A stretch of 64,000 bases of DNA from JAEULH01 sp963805915 (GTDB lineage: Bacteria > Pseudomonadota > Alphaproteobacteria > Rhodospirillales > Defluviicoccaceae): assembly GCA_963805915.1 (NCBI GenBank), contig CAWDWD010000009.1, forward strand, positions 1-64,000. Direction: 5' to 3'. The notes under the pieces are model-generated. The model had not been told where the DNA came from. It ran no database searches and saw nothing but the letters and a program-made list of their open reading frames with translations. How positions within the stretch are numbered: position 1 is the stretch's first letter; each line of letters opens with the position of its first letter. Made by a program: the position numbers and the translations under genes. Positions 48,892-58,746 of this stretch are shown here, piece by piece.

Positions 48892-49761
48892 CTAGCCGCC
48901 GGTTTCGAAGCCGGGATAAAGCGTCATGCCGCCGTCGACGTAGAGGCTAAGCCCGGTGATATAGTCGGCGTCATCGGAGGCGAGCCAGATGGCGGCGCGC
49001 GCGATATCGTCCGGCTCGCCGATGCGCTTGTACGGCACCAGCTCCATCAGTTTCTTGTAAGCCTCGCGCGTGCTCCACGCGTCCGTGTTGATGGGTGTGC
49101 GTATCGCGCCGGGGCAGATCGCGTTGACCCGGATCCGGTGCGGCGCGACCTCCTGGGCGATGCTCTTCATCATCAGCGAAACGCCGCCCTTGCTGGCGGC
49201 GTAGTTGACGTGGCCGGCCCACGGAATGACGTCGTGGACCGAACTCATGCAGATGATCTTGCCGGCGGCGCATGAGACCTCGGGCACGACCCCGCGCCGT
49301 TTGAACGCGCGGACCGCGGCGCGGGCGCAGAGGAACTGCCCGGTCAGGTTGACGCCGATCACCTTGTTCCATTGCGCGAGCGTCATCTCGTCGAATGGCG
49401 CGTCCTGCTGCAGGCCGGCGTTGGCGACGAGAATGTCGATGCCGCCGAACTCCTCCATCATCTTCGCGAACATCGCCTCGACCTCATCTTCCTTGGAGAC
49501 GTCGCACGAATGGGCGAATGCCCTCGTTCCGCCTTTCCTGATTGCCTCGGCGACGACCTCGCCCTCGGTGTCGCCGGCGTGGTAGTTGACGACGACATCG
49601 GCGCCGGCCATGCCGAAGCCCAGTGCGATGCCCATGCCGAGGCCGGAACTCGCGCCGGTGACCAACGCCTTCTGGCCCTTCAGTTTCTGGTCGATCGAAC
49701 GCTTGGGCAAGACGACCTTGGGCAGGTTGGGATCATGAAACGCCGAGAAGTCGATATCCAT
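48892..49761 (-). CDS. SDR-family dehydrogenase (glucose 1-dehydrogenase-like)
   Basis: This classical short-chain dehydrogenase/reductase has 289 residues from ATG 49761 (MDIDFSAFHDPNLPKVVLPK), preceded by AGGGAGA. The cofactor glycine motif is TGASSGLGMGIALGFGMAGADVV, followed by NAG in DILVANAGLQ. The catalytic Ser is in MSSVHDVIPWAGHVNYAASKGG, with Tyr-x-x-x-Lys in the same stretch. The C-terminal part ends with DADYITGLSLYVDGGMTLYPGF. This ending and the motifs are typical of glucose 1-dehydrogenase-type SDRs, but the substrate is not determined. It is divergent from msrB. Confidence 0.9.
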   Translation of the reverse strand: MDIDFSAFHDPNLPKVVLPKRSIDQKLKGQKALVTGASSGLGMGIALGFGMAGADVVVNYHAGDTEGEVVAEAIRKGGTRAFAHSCDVSKEDEVEAMFAKMMEEFGGIDILVANAGLQQDAPFDEMTLAQWNKVIGVNLTGQFLCARAAVRAFKRRGVVPEVSCAAGKIICMSSVHDVIPWAGHVNYAASKGGVSLMMKSIAQEVAPHRIRVNAICPGAIRTPINTDAWSTREAYKKLMELVPYKRIGEPDDIARAAIWLASDDADYITGLSLYVDGGMTLYPGFETGG

Positions 49762-49873
49762 GTGCCGCGTCTCCCTTGCGAGGCGAAGTGCGCCGCCCGA
49801 TCGCCGCGCGTAACTTGAAAATGACAAAAGAGCCAACACTTCTCATTACAGCAAAGCATGGTGTGGGCAAGAG

Positions 49874-50308
49874 GTGACGGATCCGATGGCGGATAGCGCG
49901 ACAAGGATGGACGTGAAAACGGACGACGACTGGCGGGCCCTGCTGACGCCCGAGCAATATGCCGTGTGCCGGCAAAAGGGGACCGAGCGGCCGTTCACCG
50001 GGGCCTATTGGGATACCAAAGAGCCCGGCGTCTACCTGTGCGCGTGCTGCGGCGAAGAGCTGTTCGCCTCCGACACCAAGTTCGAGTCCGGAACCGGCTG
50101 GCCGAGCTTCTACCAGCCGGTCGACGCGGCCAAGGTGACCGCCGAGACGGACAGTTCCCACGGCATGGTTCGCACGGAGGTCATGTGCGGACGCTGCGGC
50201 GCCCACCTCGGCCACGTCTTTCCCGACGGCCCCCAGCCTTCCGGCCAGCGCTACTGCATCAACTCGGCGTCGCTCAATCTGCGCAAGGCGGGCGAACAGG
50301 GCGAGTAG
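49874..50308 (+). CDS. msrB: Peptide-methionine (R)-S-oxide reductase
   Basis: MsrB repairs methionine-R-sulfoxide in proteins using thioredoxin. Landmarks are LTPEQYAVCRQKGTERPFTGAYW, a zinc-binding pair of CxxC (CACCGEELF and CGRCGAHLGHVF), FESGTGWPSFYQPVD and the catalytic RYCINSASLNL. The start is GTG 49874 or ATG 49886 (MADSATRMDV). At about 140 residues it is a single-domain cytosolic form. It converges on the TolC-like gene with 28 bp between stops. Confidence 0.96.
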   Translation: MTDPMADSATRMDVKTDDDWRALLTPEQYAVCRQKGTERPFTGAYWDTKEPGVYLCACCGEELFASDTKFESGTGWPSFYQPVDAAKVTAETDSSHGMVRTEVMCGRCGAHLGHVFPDGPQPSGQRYCINSASLNLRKAGEQGE

Positions 50309-50336
50309 TCGACGCCGAAGGCGGAATTCGGGCGGG

Positions 50337-51650
50337 CTACCTCACCTTGAGCGCGAGATCGCGGCGATCGAGACGGCCAATGCCGGCCAACAGGCGGTAG
50401 GTCGCGAGGCGCAGGTCGGCCTCGGCGATGGTCAATGATATGCGCGCGCGGGTGAGTTCGTTCTCGGCGTCGAGCACGTTGATGACCGTCTCGCGCCCGG
50501 CGGCCCGAAGCTTGCGCCGCATCTGGTAGACCTGTTCGGCGATGAGGACGCCGTTTTCGAGCAGGCCCGCGCGCTCGCGCGCCGTTTCCAGGGCGTGCCA
50601 GGCGAGTCGCACGGCCTCGACGGTCCTCCGCTCAAGCGCGGCGTAATCGCTCCGGCTGCCGCGATAGGCGGCCGCGGCCCGCGCGGCGGCGGCGTCGGTG
50701 GCAAAGCCGTCGAACAGATTCCACTTGGCGCGGACCAGGATCGACAGATCGGTCCGCACCCCCTCGACAAGGTCGGAATCCTTCTCGTAATTGGCGCCGG
50801 CGACGACATCGAAGGTCGGATAGTAGCCCGAGCGGGCGAGACGGCGTCCTTCCTCGGCCTCCGCCACGGCCGCGAGGCTCGCGGCCACCGCCGGGTTCTC
50901 GTTGGTGGCGATCGTAACCGCCTGGTCGAGCGTGCGTGGCAGCAGGTGGCCCACCGGCGGCGGCTCGGCCATCGCATCGATGTCCGGCGGCCGGCCGAAC
51001 AGCTGGAGATAGCGGCTGACCGCCTCGCGCAGCGCGCCCTCGAAGGCGACCCGTTGCTCCTTGCCGACCTGAAGGCGCGACTTGGCCTGAAGCACGTCGA
51101 CGGCGATCCCGGCGCCGCGGCGGACGCGCTCGTCCTCGAGACGGAGCTGGCGCTTGATGTTCTGCTCGCTCGCGCGCGCCAGTTCGACCAGTCGGCGCTG
51201 ACGGAGAATGTCGAGATAGGCGCTGATACCGGCGAACAGCACCTGCTGGCGGGTCGAAGAGAGCGAGAACTCCGCCGCTTCGAGCTGGAGTTCGGCGCCG
51301 TGAAGTGCGGCCGGCGTTGCAAAACCGTCGAACAACGTCTGCGACAGCTGGACCCCGGCAAGCTGCGCCACCGATACCCACTCACCGCCGCCGGCCTGTT
51401 TGGTGACGGGACTGTCGATATATTGCGGGCCGCCGGCGGTGGTGACATCGAGCTTCGGCAGATAGTTTGCCGCGGCATTGTCCACCCCGGCGCGCGCGGC
51501 CTCGACGGCGTGGCGGCGGCCGGCAATCTCCGGATGGGTATCGACCAGCACTTGCAGCTCATCAGTGAAAGTCTGGGCTGCCGCGGCGGCGGAAAAGCCG
51601 AGGATCACCGCCGCCAGCGCTGAAGCGGCGTATCTGAACTTACCGGGCAA
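50337..51650 (-). CDS. TolC-family outer membrane channel protein
   Basis: This 437-residue protein begins with a signal peptide (MPGKFRYAASALAAVILGFS, cleavage near AAAQT). TolC-type halves follow: ELQVLVDTHPEIAGRRHAVEAARAGVDNAAANYLPKLDV in the first and AVTIATNENPAVAASLAAVAEAEEGRRLARSGYYPTFDVVAG in the second. It would form the trimeric outer-membrane duct of a tripartite exporter or type I secretion system. No inner-membrane pump or adaptor is adjacent, so its partner is unknown. The FecR-domain protein nearby is a possible cargo. Confidence 0.92.
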   Translation of the reverse strand: MPGKFRYAASALAAVILGFSAAAAAQTFTDELQVLVDTHPEIAGRRHAVEAARAGVDNAAANYLPKLDVTTAGGPQYIDSPVTKQAGGGEWVSVAQLAGVQLSQTLFDGFATPAALHGAELQLEAAEFSLSSTRQQVLFAGISAYLDILRQRRLVELARASEQNIKRQLRLEDERVRRGAGIAVDVLQAKSRLQVGKEQRVAFEGALREAVSRYLQLFGRPPDIDAMAEPPPVGHLLPRTLDQAVTIATNENPAVAASLAAVAEAEEGRRLARSGYYPTFDVVAGANYEKDSDLVEGVRTDLSILVRAKWNLFDGFATDAAAARAAAAYRGSRSDYAALERRTVEAVRLAWHALETARERAGLLENGVLIAEQVYQMRRKLRAAGRETVINVLDAENELTRARISLTIAEADLRLATYRLLAGIGRLDRRDLALKVR

Positions 51651-51666
51651 GGACCCCCCTTCGTGT

Positions 51667-51680
51667 CACCCGATCGGGTG
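51667..51680. other. Perfect palindrome between the TolC-like and oxoprolinase genes
   Basis: CACCCGATCGGGTG is a perfect 14-bp palindrome. The dyad extends outward imperfectly as CGTGT and ACACG. It lies 16 bp upstream of the tolC-like start. There is no T-run on either side, so it is as likely an operator or a stable hairpin as a terminator. Confidence 0.4.
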
Positions 51681-51737
51681 GAACACGAGGAGCACCATAC
51701 ACCGATTTTCACAATATTTTAACCTATGTGGGGTAGC

Positions 51738-52919
51738 TCAGCCATAGCCGCCGCCGCCCGGCGTTTCGATGACAAAGACGTCGCCCGGCGCCATCCGCGT
51801 CTGGTCGGTCGCGGCGAGGCCTTGCGCCGTTCCGTCGGCCCGCTCGACCGCATTGCGACCGCAGGCCCCCGCTTCGCCGCCGGCCATGCCGAAGGGCTGG
51901 ACGCGGCGGTGGCCGGAGAGGATCGCCGCGGTCATCGCCTCGCGGAAGGCGATCCGCCGGATGACGCCGTCGCCGCCGCGATAGGCGCCCGCGCCGCCCG
52001 ACCCGCGGCGGATGGAAAAATCCTCGACCAGCACCGGAAAGCGCCATTCGAGGACCTCCGGATCGGTCAGCCGCGAATTGGTCATATGGGTATGCACCGC
52101 GTCGGTTCCGGCGAAGCCCGGACCGGCGCCGGAGCCGCCGCAGATCGTTTCGTAGTACTGGTGGCGGTCGTTGCCGAAGGTGAAGTTGTTCATGGTCCCT
52201 TGCGAGGCCGCCATCGTCCCGAGCGCGCCGTAGAGCGCGTCGGTCACGCATTGCGACGTCTCGACGTTACCGGCGACCACCGCCGCGGGGTAACGCGGGT
52301 TCAGCATCGAGCCTTCGGGCAGGACGATGTCGAGCGGCTTGAGGCAGCCGGCGTTGAGCGGAATATCGTCGTCGACCAGCGTGCGAAAGACGTAGAGCAC
52401 CGCCGCCTTGGCCACCGCCGACGGCGCGTTGAAGTTGGTCGGCCGTTGCGCCGACGTTCCGGTGAAGTCGATCCGCGCCCGGCGTTCCGCCCGCTCGATG
52501 GTGATCGCGACGCGGATGGTCGCGCCGTCGTCCATCTCGTAGGCGAACGCGCCGTCGCCGAGCACGTCGAGGACCCGGCGGACCTGCTCCTCGGCGTTGT
52601 CCTGGACATGGCCCATGTAGGCCTGGACGACGTCGAGGCCGAAATGGTCGACCATCTTGCGGAGTTCGCGCACGCCGGTCTCGTTGGCGGCAATCTGCGC
52701 CCTCAGGTCGGCCAGGTTCTGCTCCGGATTGCGCGCCGGCCACGGGCCCGAGGTCAGCAGCGCGCGCATTTCGTCTTCGCAAAAGCGGCCGCGATCGACC
52801 AGCACCACGTTGTCGATGAGGATGCCCTCGTCCTCGACCGAGCGGCTGTCCGGCGGCATCGATCCCGGCGTGGTTCCGCCGATGTCGGCGTGATGGCCGC
52901 GCGAGCCGACGAAGAACAT
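51738..52919 (-). pseudogene. 5-oxoprolinase-type gene, HyuB-like C-terminal part
   Basis: The frame encodes 393 residues from an internal ATG (MFFVGSRGHHADIGGTTPGSMPPDS), which is the middle of a HyuB/oxoprolinase domain, not a natural start. Other landmarks are DFTGTSAQRPTNFNAPSAVA, GSMLNPRYPAAVVAGNVETSQ, FGNDRHQYYETICGGSGAGPG and the C-terminal VIETPGGGGYG. The frame just upstream reads GEAGGEAGRRRR and stops. Dropping one A near 52940 joins it as EAGGGEEGEIMFFVGSRG. It therefore belongs to a single HyuA-HyuB fusion of the OplAH type and is split by a frameshift. Confidence 0.8.
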
Positions 52920-52923
52920 GATC

Positions 52924-55393
52924 TCACCTTCTTCGCCGCCTGCCCGCCTCGCCGCCAGCCTCGCCGTGCGCGGCGTTGAACACCGGGGTGATCACGGTGA
53001 TGTCGGGCAGGTGGGTGCCGCCGTTGTAGGGCGCATTGAGGGCGTAGACGTCGCCCGGGCGCATGGCGCCCTCGCGCTCGCGGATGACCGTGCGGATGCT
53101 TTCGCCCATCGAGCCCAGATGGACCGGCATGTGCGGCGCGTTGGCGACGAGCGCGCCATCGGCATCGAATACGGCGCAGGAGAAGTCGAGCCGCTCCTTG
53201 ATGTTGACCGACTGGGCGGTATTGGCGAGCGACGCGCCCATCTGCTCGGCGATCGACATGAACAGGTTGTTGAACACCTCGAGCATGATCGGATCGGCTC
53301 GGGTGCCGATCGCCTGACGCGCCGGGCGGGGCACGACCCGGCTGAGCACCAGATCATCGCGCGGTGTAACCTCGGCCCGCCAGCCGGGTTCGATGACGGT
53401 CGTCGCCGTCGCCTCGGCGATGATCGCCGGGCCCGCGACCAGATGGCCAGGGCGCAGGTCGGCGCGCCGGTGCACCGGCGCACGTATGCTCTCGCCCGCG
53501 AACACCGCATCGACTTCCGCGACCGGGGCGGATGGCGCGCGCGCCTCGACCGGCCGCGCCGCGCCGTCCCCCACCCGCGCCGTCGCGGCGATCGCCTCGA
53601 CCGAGACCGCCTCGACAATCAATGGACGCCCGGCCATGACAAAGCCGAAGCGCTGGCGGTGCAGCTCGGCGAAGGCCGCGGCCATGTCGGCCAGACCGGC
53701 GAAAGCGACCATCAGCGCGGTATCGGTCCCCTGGTAGCGCAGGTGCAGCCGGCGCACGATTTCGATGGCTTCGGCGGGGATGCCTTGCGTCTCGATCTCG
53801 CCGCGCGCGGCCGCGGCCAGGCCATCGAGCGTCGCCGCGAACCCGTCCAGCGCCGCCGCGTCGAGCGGCCGCTCGACCGCGCGTTCGCGCAAGGCACGGA
53901 TGTCGGCGAGGCCCATGCCGTAGGCGGACAGCACGCCGGCGAACGGGTGAACGAGGACGCGGGTCATCCCCAGCGCGTCGGCGACCAGGCAGGCGTGCTG
54001 GCCGCCCGCGCCGCCGAAGCAGTTGAGCACGTATTCGGTGACGTCGTAGCCGCGCTGGACCGAGATCTGCTTGATCGCGTTGGCCATGTTCTCGACGGCG
54101 ATGCGCAGGAACCCTTCGGCAACCTCGGCGGGCGTGCGCGCCACCCCGGTGGCGGCGGCGATGTCTCCGGCCAAAGCAGCGAAGCCGGCATGAACGGCCT
54201 CGGCATCGAGCGGGCTGTCGGCGTGGGGGCCGAAGACGCGGGGGAAGAACGCGGGCTGGATCCGGCCCAGCGCGACGTTGCAGTCGGTCACCGTCAGCGG
54301 CCCGCCACGGCGGTAGCACGCCGGTCCCGGTGATGCCCCGGCCGAATCCGGGCCGACCCGAAAGCGCGCTCCGTCGAAATGCAGGATCGAGCCGCCGCCG
54401 GCGGCGACGGTATGGATCCGCATCATCGGCGCGCGCATCCGCACCCCGGCGACCTGGGTGTCGAAGGCGCGTTCGTATTCGCCGTCGTAGTGCGACACGT
54501 CGGTCGAGGTGCCACCCATGTCGAAGCCGATGACCCGGTCGAAGCCGGCCAGCTCTGCCGTCCGGACCATGCCGACGACCCCGCCGGCCGGGCCGGACAG
54601 GATCGAGTCCTTGCCCTGAAACAGCCGCGCATCGGTCAGTCCGCCGTTCGACTGCATGAACATCAGCCGAACGCCCCCATGCTCGCCCCCCAGCTCGCCC
54701 GCGACCGCGTCGACGTAGCGGCGCAGGATCGGCGAGAGGTAGGCGTCGACGACGGTGGTGTCGCCGCGCGAGACCAGCTTCATCAGCGGGCTGACCTCGT
54801 GCGAGGTCGAGATTTGTGTAAAGCCGACCGCGCGGGCAAGCGCCGCCAGCCGTTGTTCGTGGGCGGGATAGCGGTAGCCGTGCATGAGCACGATGGCGAT
54901 CGGCGCGAATGCCCTCGGCGTAGGCGTCCGAAAGTGCTCCGAAGGCCGCGTCCTCGTCGAGGGCGGCGAGCACCGCCCCGCCGGCGTCGACCCGCTCGTC
55001 GATCTCGCTGACCCGCTCGTAGAGCAGCTCGGGCAGGACAATGTGGCGGTCGAACAGCTTCGGGCGGTTCTGATAGCCGATCCGCAAGGCATCGCGAAAG
55101 CCGCGCGTAATGGCGAGCAGCACCCGGTCGCCCTTGCGCTCGAGCAGGGCGTTGGTCGCGACCGTCGTGCCCATCTTCACCGCGTCCATATCACCGGCCG
55201 GGATCGGTGTTTGCGGCGCCAGCCCGAGGACGTCGCGGATGCCCTGGATCGCCGCGTCGGCGTAGCGTTCGGGATTCTCCGACAACAGCTTCGCCGTCAC
55301 CACCCGCCCGTCCGGCCCGCGCGCGACCACGTCGGTAAAGGTTCCGCCGCGATCGATCCAGAATTCCCAGCCCGTGTGGCTATCGCCTTGCAT
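52924..55393 (-). pseudogene. 5-oxoprolinase-type gene, HyuA-like part with internal frameshift
   Basis: The protein starts at 55393 (GWEFWIDRGGTFTDVVARGPDG) and reads MGTTVATNALLERKGDRVLLAITRGFRDALRIGYQNRP as in ATP-dependent oxoprolinases. At about 54900 the frame breaks: GIRAD is followed by a shifted AIVLMHGYRYPAHEQRLAAL, corrected by removing one base in GCCGATCGCC. The second part holds GFDMGGTSTDVSHYDGEYER, GGGSILHFDGARFRVGPDSAGASPGPACYRRGG and the start of the HyuB domain. With two single-base insertions removed, the whole locus 51738-55393 is exactly 1217 codons plus stop, matching OplAH length. It would hydrolyse 5-oxoproline or a related lactam if intact. Confidence 0.85.
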
Positions 55394-55635
55394 CCGCCAA
55401 ACACCGCTTGAGGAGAGAAGATTTCGCTGCGGGGGCGATCTTAACGCGATGTTGGCGCGCCGTCTCCCGCGGCGGATGACTTTGACAGAGCGACCGGCAT
55501 CGAGCTCGATCGAACGCTTGGCAATATCCCCTTGCCGGCGTGCGGGCGCGGGACTATGAGCGTGCGTCCGCCGGCGCGGTGACCTCGCGGTGACCGGGCG
55601 GCGGCGTGAACACGAAGGGGCGGGAGACGAAGGCG

Positions 55636-56109
55636 ATGACTTGTGAAGCGATCATGACCGTCGATCCTCCGGTCCTGCATCCCGACGAGACCGTCGGCGC
55701 CGCCGTCGATCGTCTGCTCGCCAAGCGCGTGCTGGCGTTGCCGGTCGTCGATGACAGCGGCCGCTATCTCGGCATGTTCGCCAAGAGCCGGCTGTTCGGC
55801 CTGCTCCTGCCCGCCGTCATCGCGACTGAGAGCACGATGCCGAACATGGGCAAGATCCCCGATCTCGACTTCCTGCGCGACTATCTGCCCGAGATGCAGC
55901 GCCGGTTGCAGGCGATCGCCGAGCATCCGGTCGGCCGCTACATCGACAGCACGGTCGCGGTGCTTCACCCGGACTCGCCGGTTGTCGCGGCGGTGCTTCA
56001 GGTTTTCCGCACGCGCAATTTCGTCCCCGTGGTCGACCAAAGCACCGGCAAGCTCGCCGGGGTCATCTCGACCTGGGATACGATCGCCAAGATCCGCGAA
56101 GCGCCATAA
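55636..56109 (+). CDS. CBS-domain protein
   Basis: The start is ATG 55636 (MTCEAIMTVDPPVLHPDETVGAAVDRLLAKRVLALPVVDD) with GGGAGACGAAGG upstream. Two CBS motifs are separated by a helical insert: the first ends GRYLGMFAKSRLFGLLLP and the second has YIDSTVAVLHPDSPVVAAVLQVFRTRNFVPVVDQSTGKLAGVISTWD. Such stand-alone pairs bind adenine nucleotides and regulate partner proteins. The next gene, a permease, starts 68 bp later on the same strand, so the CBS protein may regulate transport. Confidence 0.88.
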   Translation: MTCEAIMTVDPPVLHPDETVGAAVDRLLAKRVLALPVVDDSGRYLGMFAKSRLFGLLLPAVIATESTMPNMGKIPDLDFLRDYLPEMQRRLQAIAEHPVGRYIDSTVAVLHPDSPVVAAVLQVFRTRNFVPVVDQSTGKLAGVISTWDTIAKIREAP

Positions 56110-56177
56110 ACAAGATCCGATCCAACCCTACGCGAATCGGCGGATCAAACGCCGGCGGCTGACCTTCGGAGGCGAGC

Positions 56178-57527
56178 TTGGAACCCAACGCGGCGGCGGC
56201 ACCCATCCATATACTGTTCGGCCTCAACGCGATGTGGACGGCGACCGCGGTGCTGATCGCCACCTACGCGATGATCATGACCGAGAAGGTCAACCGCGCG
56301 GTGGTCGCGCTGCTCGGCGCGGGCCTGCTGGTCATTCTCGGCATCATGACGCAGGAGCAGGCCGTTCGCGGCGTCGATTTCAATACCATCGGCTTGCTCA
56401 TCGGTATGATGGTGATCGTCGCCGTCACCAAACGCTGCGGCATCTTCCAGTACCTGGCGATCTGGGCAGCCAAGCGGGCCCGGGCCAATCCGGCCGGCAT
56501 CATGATCATGCTGCAGATCGTTACCGCCGTCGTCTCTGCGCTGCTCGACAACGTGACGACGGTACTGCTGGTCGTTCCGGTTACGATGGTCATCACCGAG
56601 GAACTCGGTGTGTCGCCCTATCCGTTTCTGGTCTCGCAGATCTTCGCCTCCAACATCGGCGGCACGGCAACACTGATCGGCGATCCGCCGAACATCCTGA
56701 TCGGCTCCCTGGTCGGCCTGACCTTCAACCAGTTCATCACCAACCTTGCGCCGATTATCGTCGTCGTCCTGGCTCTGTCGTGCCTGGTTTTTCATTTGAT
56801 CTGGGGCCGCCGGCTGCACGCCACCAACCGGGCGCGGGCGAGGATCATGCGGTTCGACGAGCGCGCCGCCATCTCCGACCGTAGGCTTCTGGCCCAGGCG
56901 CTCTGCGTGATCGCCCTGGTCATCGCCGGTTTCGTTTTCGCCCATTCGCTGGGCGTTCAACCGGCGACCACCGCACTGTTCGGCGCGGCGCTGCTCATGC
57001 TTCTCTACTGCTTCGGCCACTCCGCCGAGGAACAGAGCGAACGGGTGCAAGGCATCTTCAACGAGGTCGAATGGATCACGATATTCTTCTTCGTTGGCCT
57101 ATTTATTGTTGTCAGCGGCGTCGAACGGACCGGCCTGCTTAAGCTCGCGGCCGAGAACCTGGTCGCGGCGACCGGCGGCGATCTGACGACGACCGCGATC
57201 GCCATCCTCTGGGCCTCGGCCATCCTGTCGGCGATCATCGACAACATCCCCTTCGTCGCCACCATGATCCCGCTGATCCACAACCTGGCGCCGTCGTTCG
57301 GCGGCCCCGATGGGTTGATGCCGCTGTGGTGGGCGCTGTCGCTCGGCGCGTGCCTAGGTGGCAACGGCACCCTCGTCGGTGCCTCGGCCAACCTCACTGT
57401 CGCCGGGCTCGCCGAGCGCGCCGGCCAGCCCATCCGCTTTCTCGCCTACACCAAGGTCGCGTTCCCGGTGATGCTGATCACCGTCGCCATCGCTACCGTC
57501 TATTTATACTTCCGCTATCTTTCCTAG
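56178..57527 (+). CDS. ArsB/NhaD-superfamily permease
   Basis: This 449-residue inner-membrane transporter has about 12 hydrophobic segments. The start is TTG 56178 with GGAGG six bases upstream. Family motifs are VSALLDNVTTVLLVVPVTMVI in the first half, SNIGGTATLIGDPPNILIG in the centre and SAIIDNIPFVATMIPLI plus GGNGTLVGASANLTVAGLAERAG in the second half. These give the paired D-N re-entrant loops of the ion-transporter superfamily. The substrate (arsenite, sodium/proton, carboxylate or other anion) cannot be told from sequence. No ars genes are adjacent; a CBS protein precedes it. Confidence 0.88.
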   Translation: MEPNAAAAPIHILFGLNAMWTATAVLIATYAMIMTEKVNRAVVALLGAGLLVILGIMTQEQAVRGVDFNTIGLLIGMMVIVAVTKRCGIFQYLAIWAAKRARANPAGIMIMLQIVTAVVSALLDNVTTVLLVVPVTMVITEELGVSPYPFLVSQIFASNIGGTATLIGDPPNILIGSLVGLTFNQFITNLAPIIVVVLALSCLVFHLIWGRRLHATNRARARIMRFDERAAISDRRLLAQALCVIALVIAGFVFAHSLGVQPATTALFGAALLMLLYCFGHSAEEQSERVQGIFNEVEWITIFFFVGLFIVVSGVERTGLLKLAAENLVAATGGDLTTTAIAILWASAILSAIIDNIPFVATMIPLIHNLAPSFGGPDGLMPLWWALSLGACLGGNGTLVGASANLTVAGLAERAGQPIRFLAYTKVAFPVMLITVAIATVYLYFRYLS

Positions 57528-57540
57528 GGCATGCGACGCC

Positions 57541-58746
57541 TCAGCCCGGCTTGCCGTCGGGTCGCGGCCGCGCCAGCATCGGCCCGTAGACAATGACAAA
57601 GCCGCCGAATGCCGCGATCCAGAAGACGCCGGCGCTCATCACCAGCGGATGGTATAGCGCCGGGAGCAGCGAGCCGGCCACCCGCAGCACCGCCGCAACG
57701 CTGACCAGCACGTAGAGCACGCTCGTCGCGCGATCGGCGCGCAGCTCCCGCCCGGTGTGACCGCGGGTCGCCCGGGTCATGAGCGCCATGATCATGGTGG
57801 CGAGCCCGCCCGCGCTCAAGGCGTGCACCGCGGCGATCGGCGGGACGGCGCTCACCCCGCTCGCCGCCACCAAAGCGAGACCGATCCAGATCCAGGAGTA
57901 GCCGACGTGGAGAATGAACACCAACGGCTCGGCCCAGGTCGTATGTCCCTGCCAGCGCGCCAGGCGGACCAGGATCATGATCGCGGCGATGCCGGCCAAC
58001 GCGGCGGTCACCAGCGCTTCCGGCGCCATGGTCCAGGCCGCCAGCGCAACCAGCGCGGCGATCATCGCCGCCCGGTCGATGCCGCCGAATGGTGCCGGCA
58101 GAACCTTGGCTCTGCGCTTGGCCAGCCAGTTGCGGGTAAAGCTGGGGATGATCCGCCCGCCGATCAGAACGACCAGCATGACCGCGACGGCGATGCCAAG
58201 CCGCCAGCCGACCCGCGCCGTCGGCGCCAAGCCGATCGCTTCGGCGTGCATCAACGCATTGGCCGCGAGGAATGTCGCCACCGCCACCGCCATCGGCAGA
58301 TTGCGCCAGTTCTTGCCGGCGATGACCTCGCGCAGGACGACGCCGAGAACCGCGGCGTAGAACGCAAGATCCACGGCGGCGGCGGGCCATGCGCCGATGA
58401 CCGCCGAGGTCGCGACCGCGAGCCGGCCGGCCAGCCACAGCCCAATCAGCCCCAACAGCGGCGCGCCTTGCAGCGGCATCCGCCCGGTCCAGTTGGGAAT
58501 GGCCGTCAGCAAAAAGCCGGCAATCGCCGCGCCGACGAAACCGAACAACATCTCATGGGCATGCCAAGTCAGCGGATCAAACACGCTGGCCAGCACCGGC
58601 GCGCCTTCGAAGGCCGAAAGCCACAGCGCCAGCGCGAGCGTCGCCCACAGCCCGGCGGCCAGGAAGAAGGGTCGATATCCGTACCCCAGAATTGCCGGTC
58701 CGGCATGAGCCTTGATCCGAGGTATAGCGACGCGCGCCTCATTCAT
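57541..58746 (-). CDS. NnrS-family haem/copper membrane protein
   Basis: NnrS proteins are polytopic inner-membrane proteins linked to nitric-oxide tolerance and denitrification regulons. The 401 residues show GYGYRPFFLAAGLWATLALALW, DPLTWHAHEMLFGFVGAAIAGFLLTAIPNWTGR, GGRIIPSFTRNWLAKR and AVHALSAGGLATMIMALMTRATRGHTGR. These hold the conserved His residues of the family. About 12 membrane segments fit. It converges with the permease gene (13-bp gap). No nor or nir genes are in the window. Confidence 0.93.
   Translation of the reverse strand: MNEARVAIPRIKAHAGPAILGYGYRPFFLAAGLWATLALALWLSAFEGAPVLASVFDPLTWHAHEMLFGFVGAAIAGFLLTAIPNWTGRMPLQGAPLLGLIGLWLAGRLAVATSAVIGAWPAAAVDLAFYAAVLGVVLREVIAGKNWRNLPMAVAVATFLAANALMHAEAIGLAPTARVGWRLGIAVAVMLVVLIGGRIIPSFTRNWLAKRRAKVLPAPFGGIDRAAMIAALVALAAWTMAPEALVTAALAGIAAIMILVRLARWQGHTTWAEPLVFILHVGYSWIWIGLALVAASGVSAVPPIAAVHALSAGGLATMIMALMTRATRGHTGRELRADRATSVLYVLVSVAAVLRVAGSLLPALYHPLVMSAGVFWIAAFGGFVIVYGPMLARPRPDGKPG

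Noticed and set aside
55441..56040. Minus-strand frame antisense to the CBS-domain gene
   Set aside because: It is the mirror of a clear CBS protein and is His/Arg/Gly-rich without any motif.
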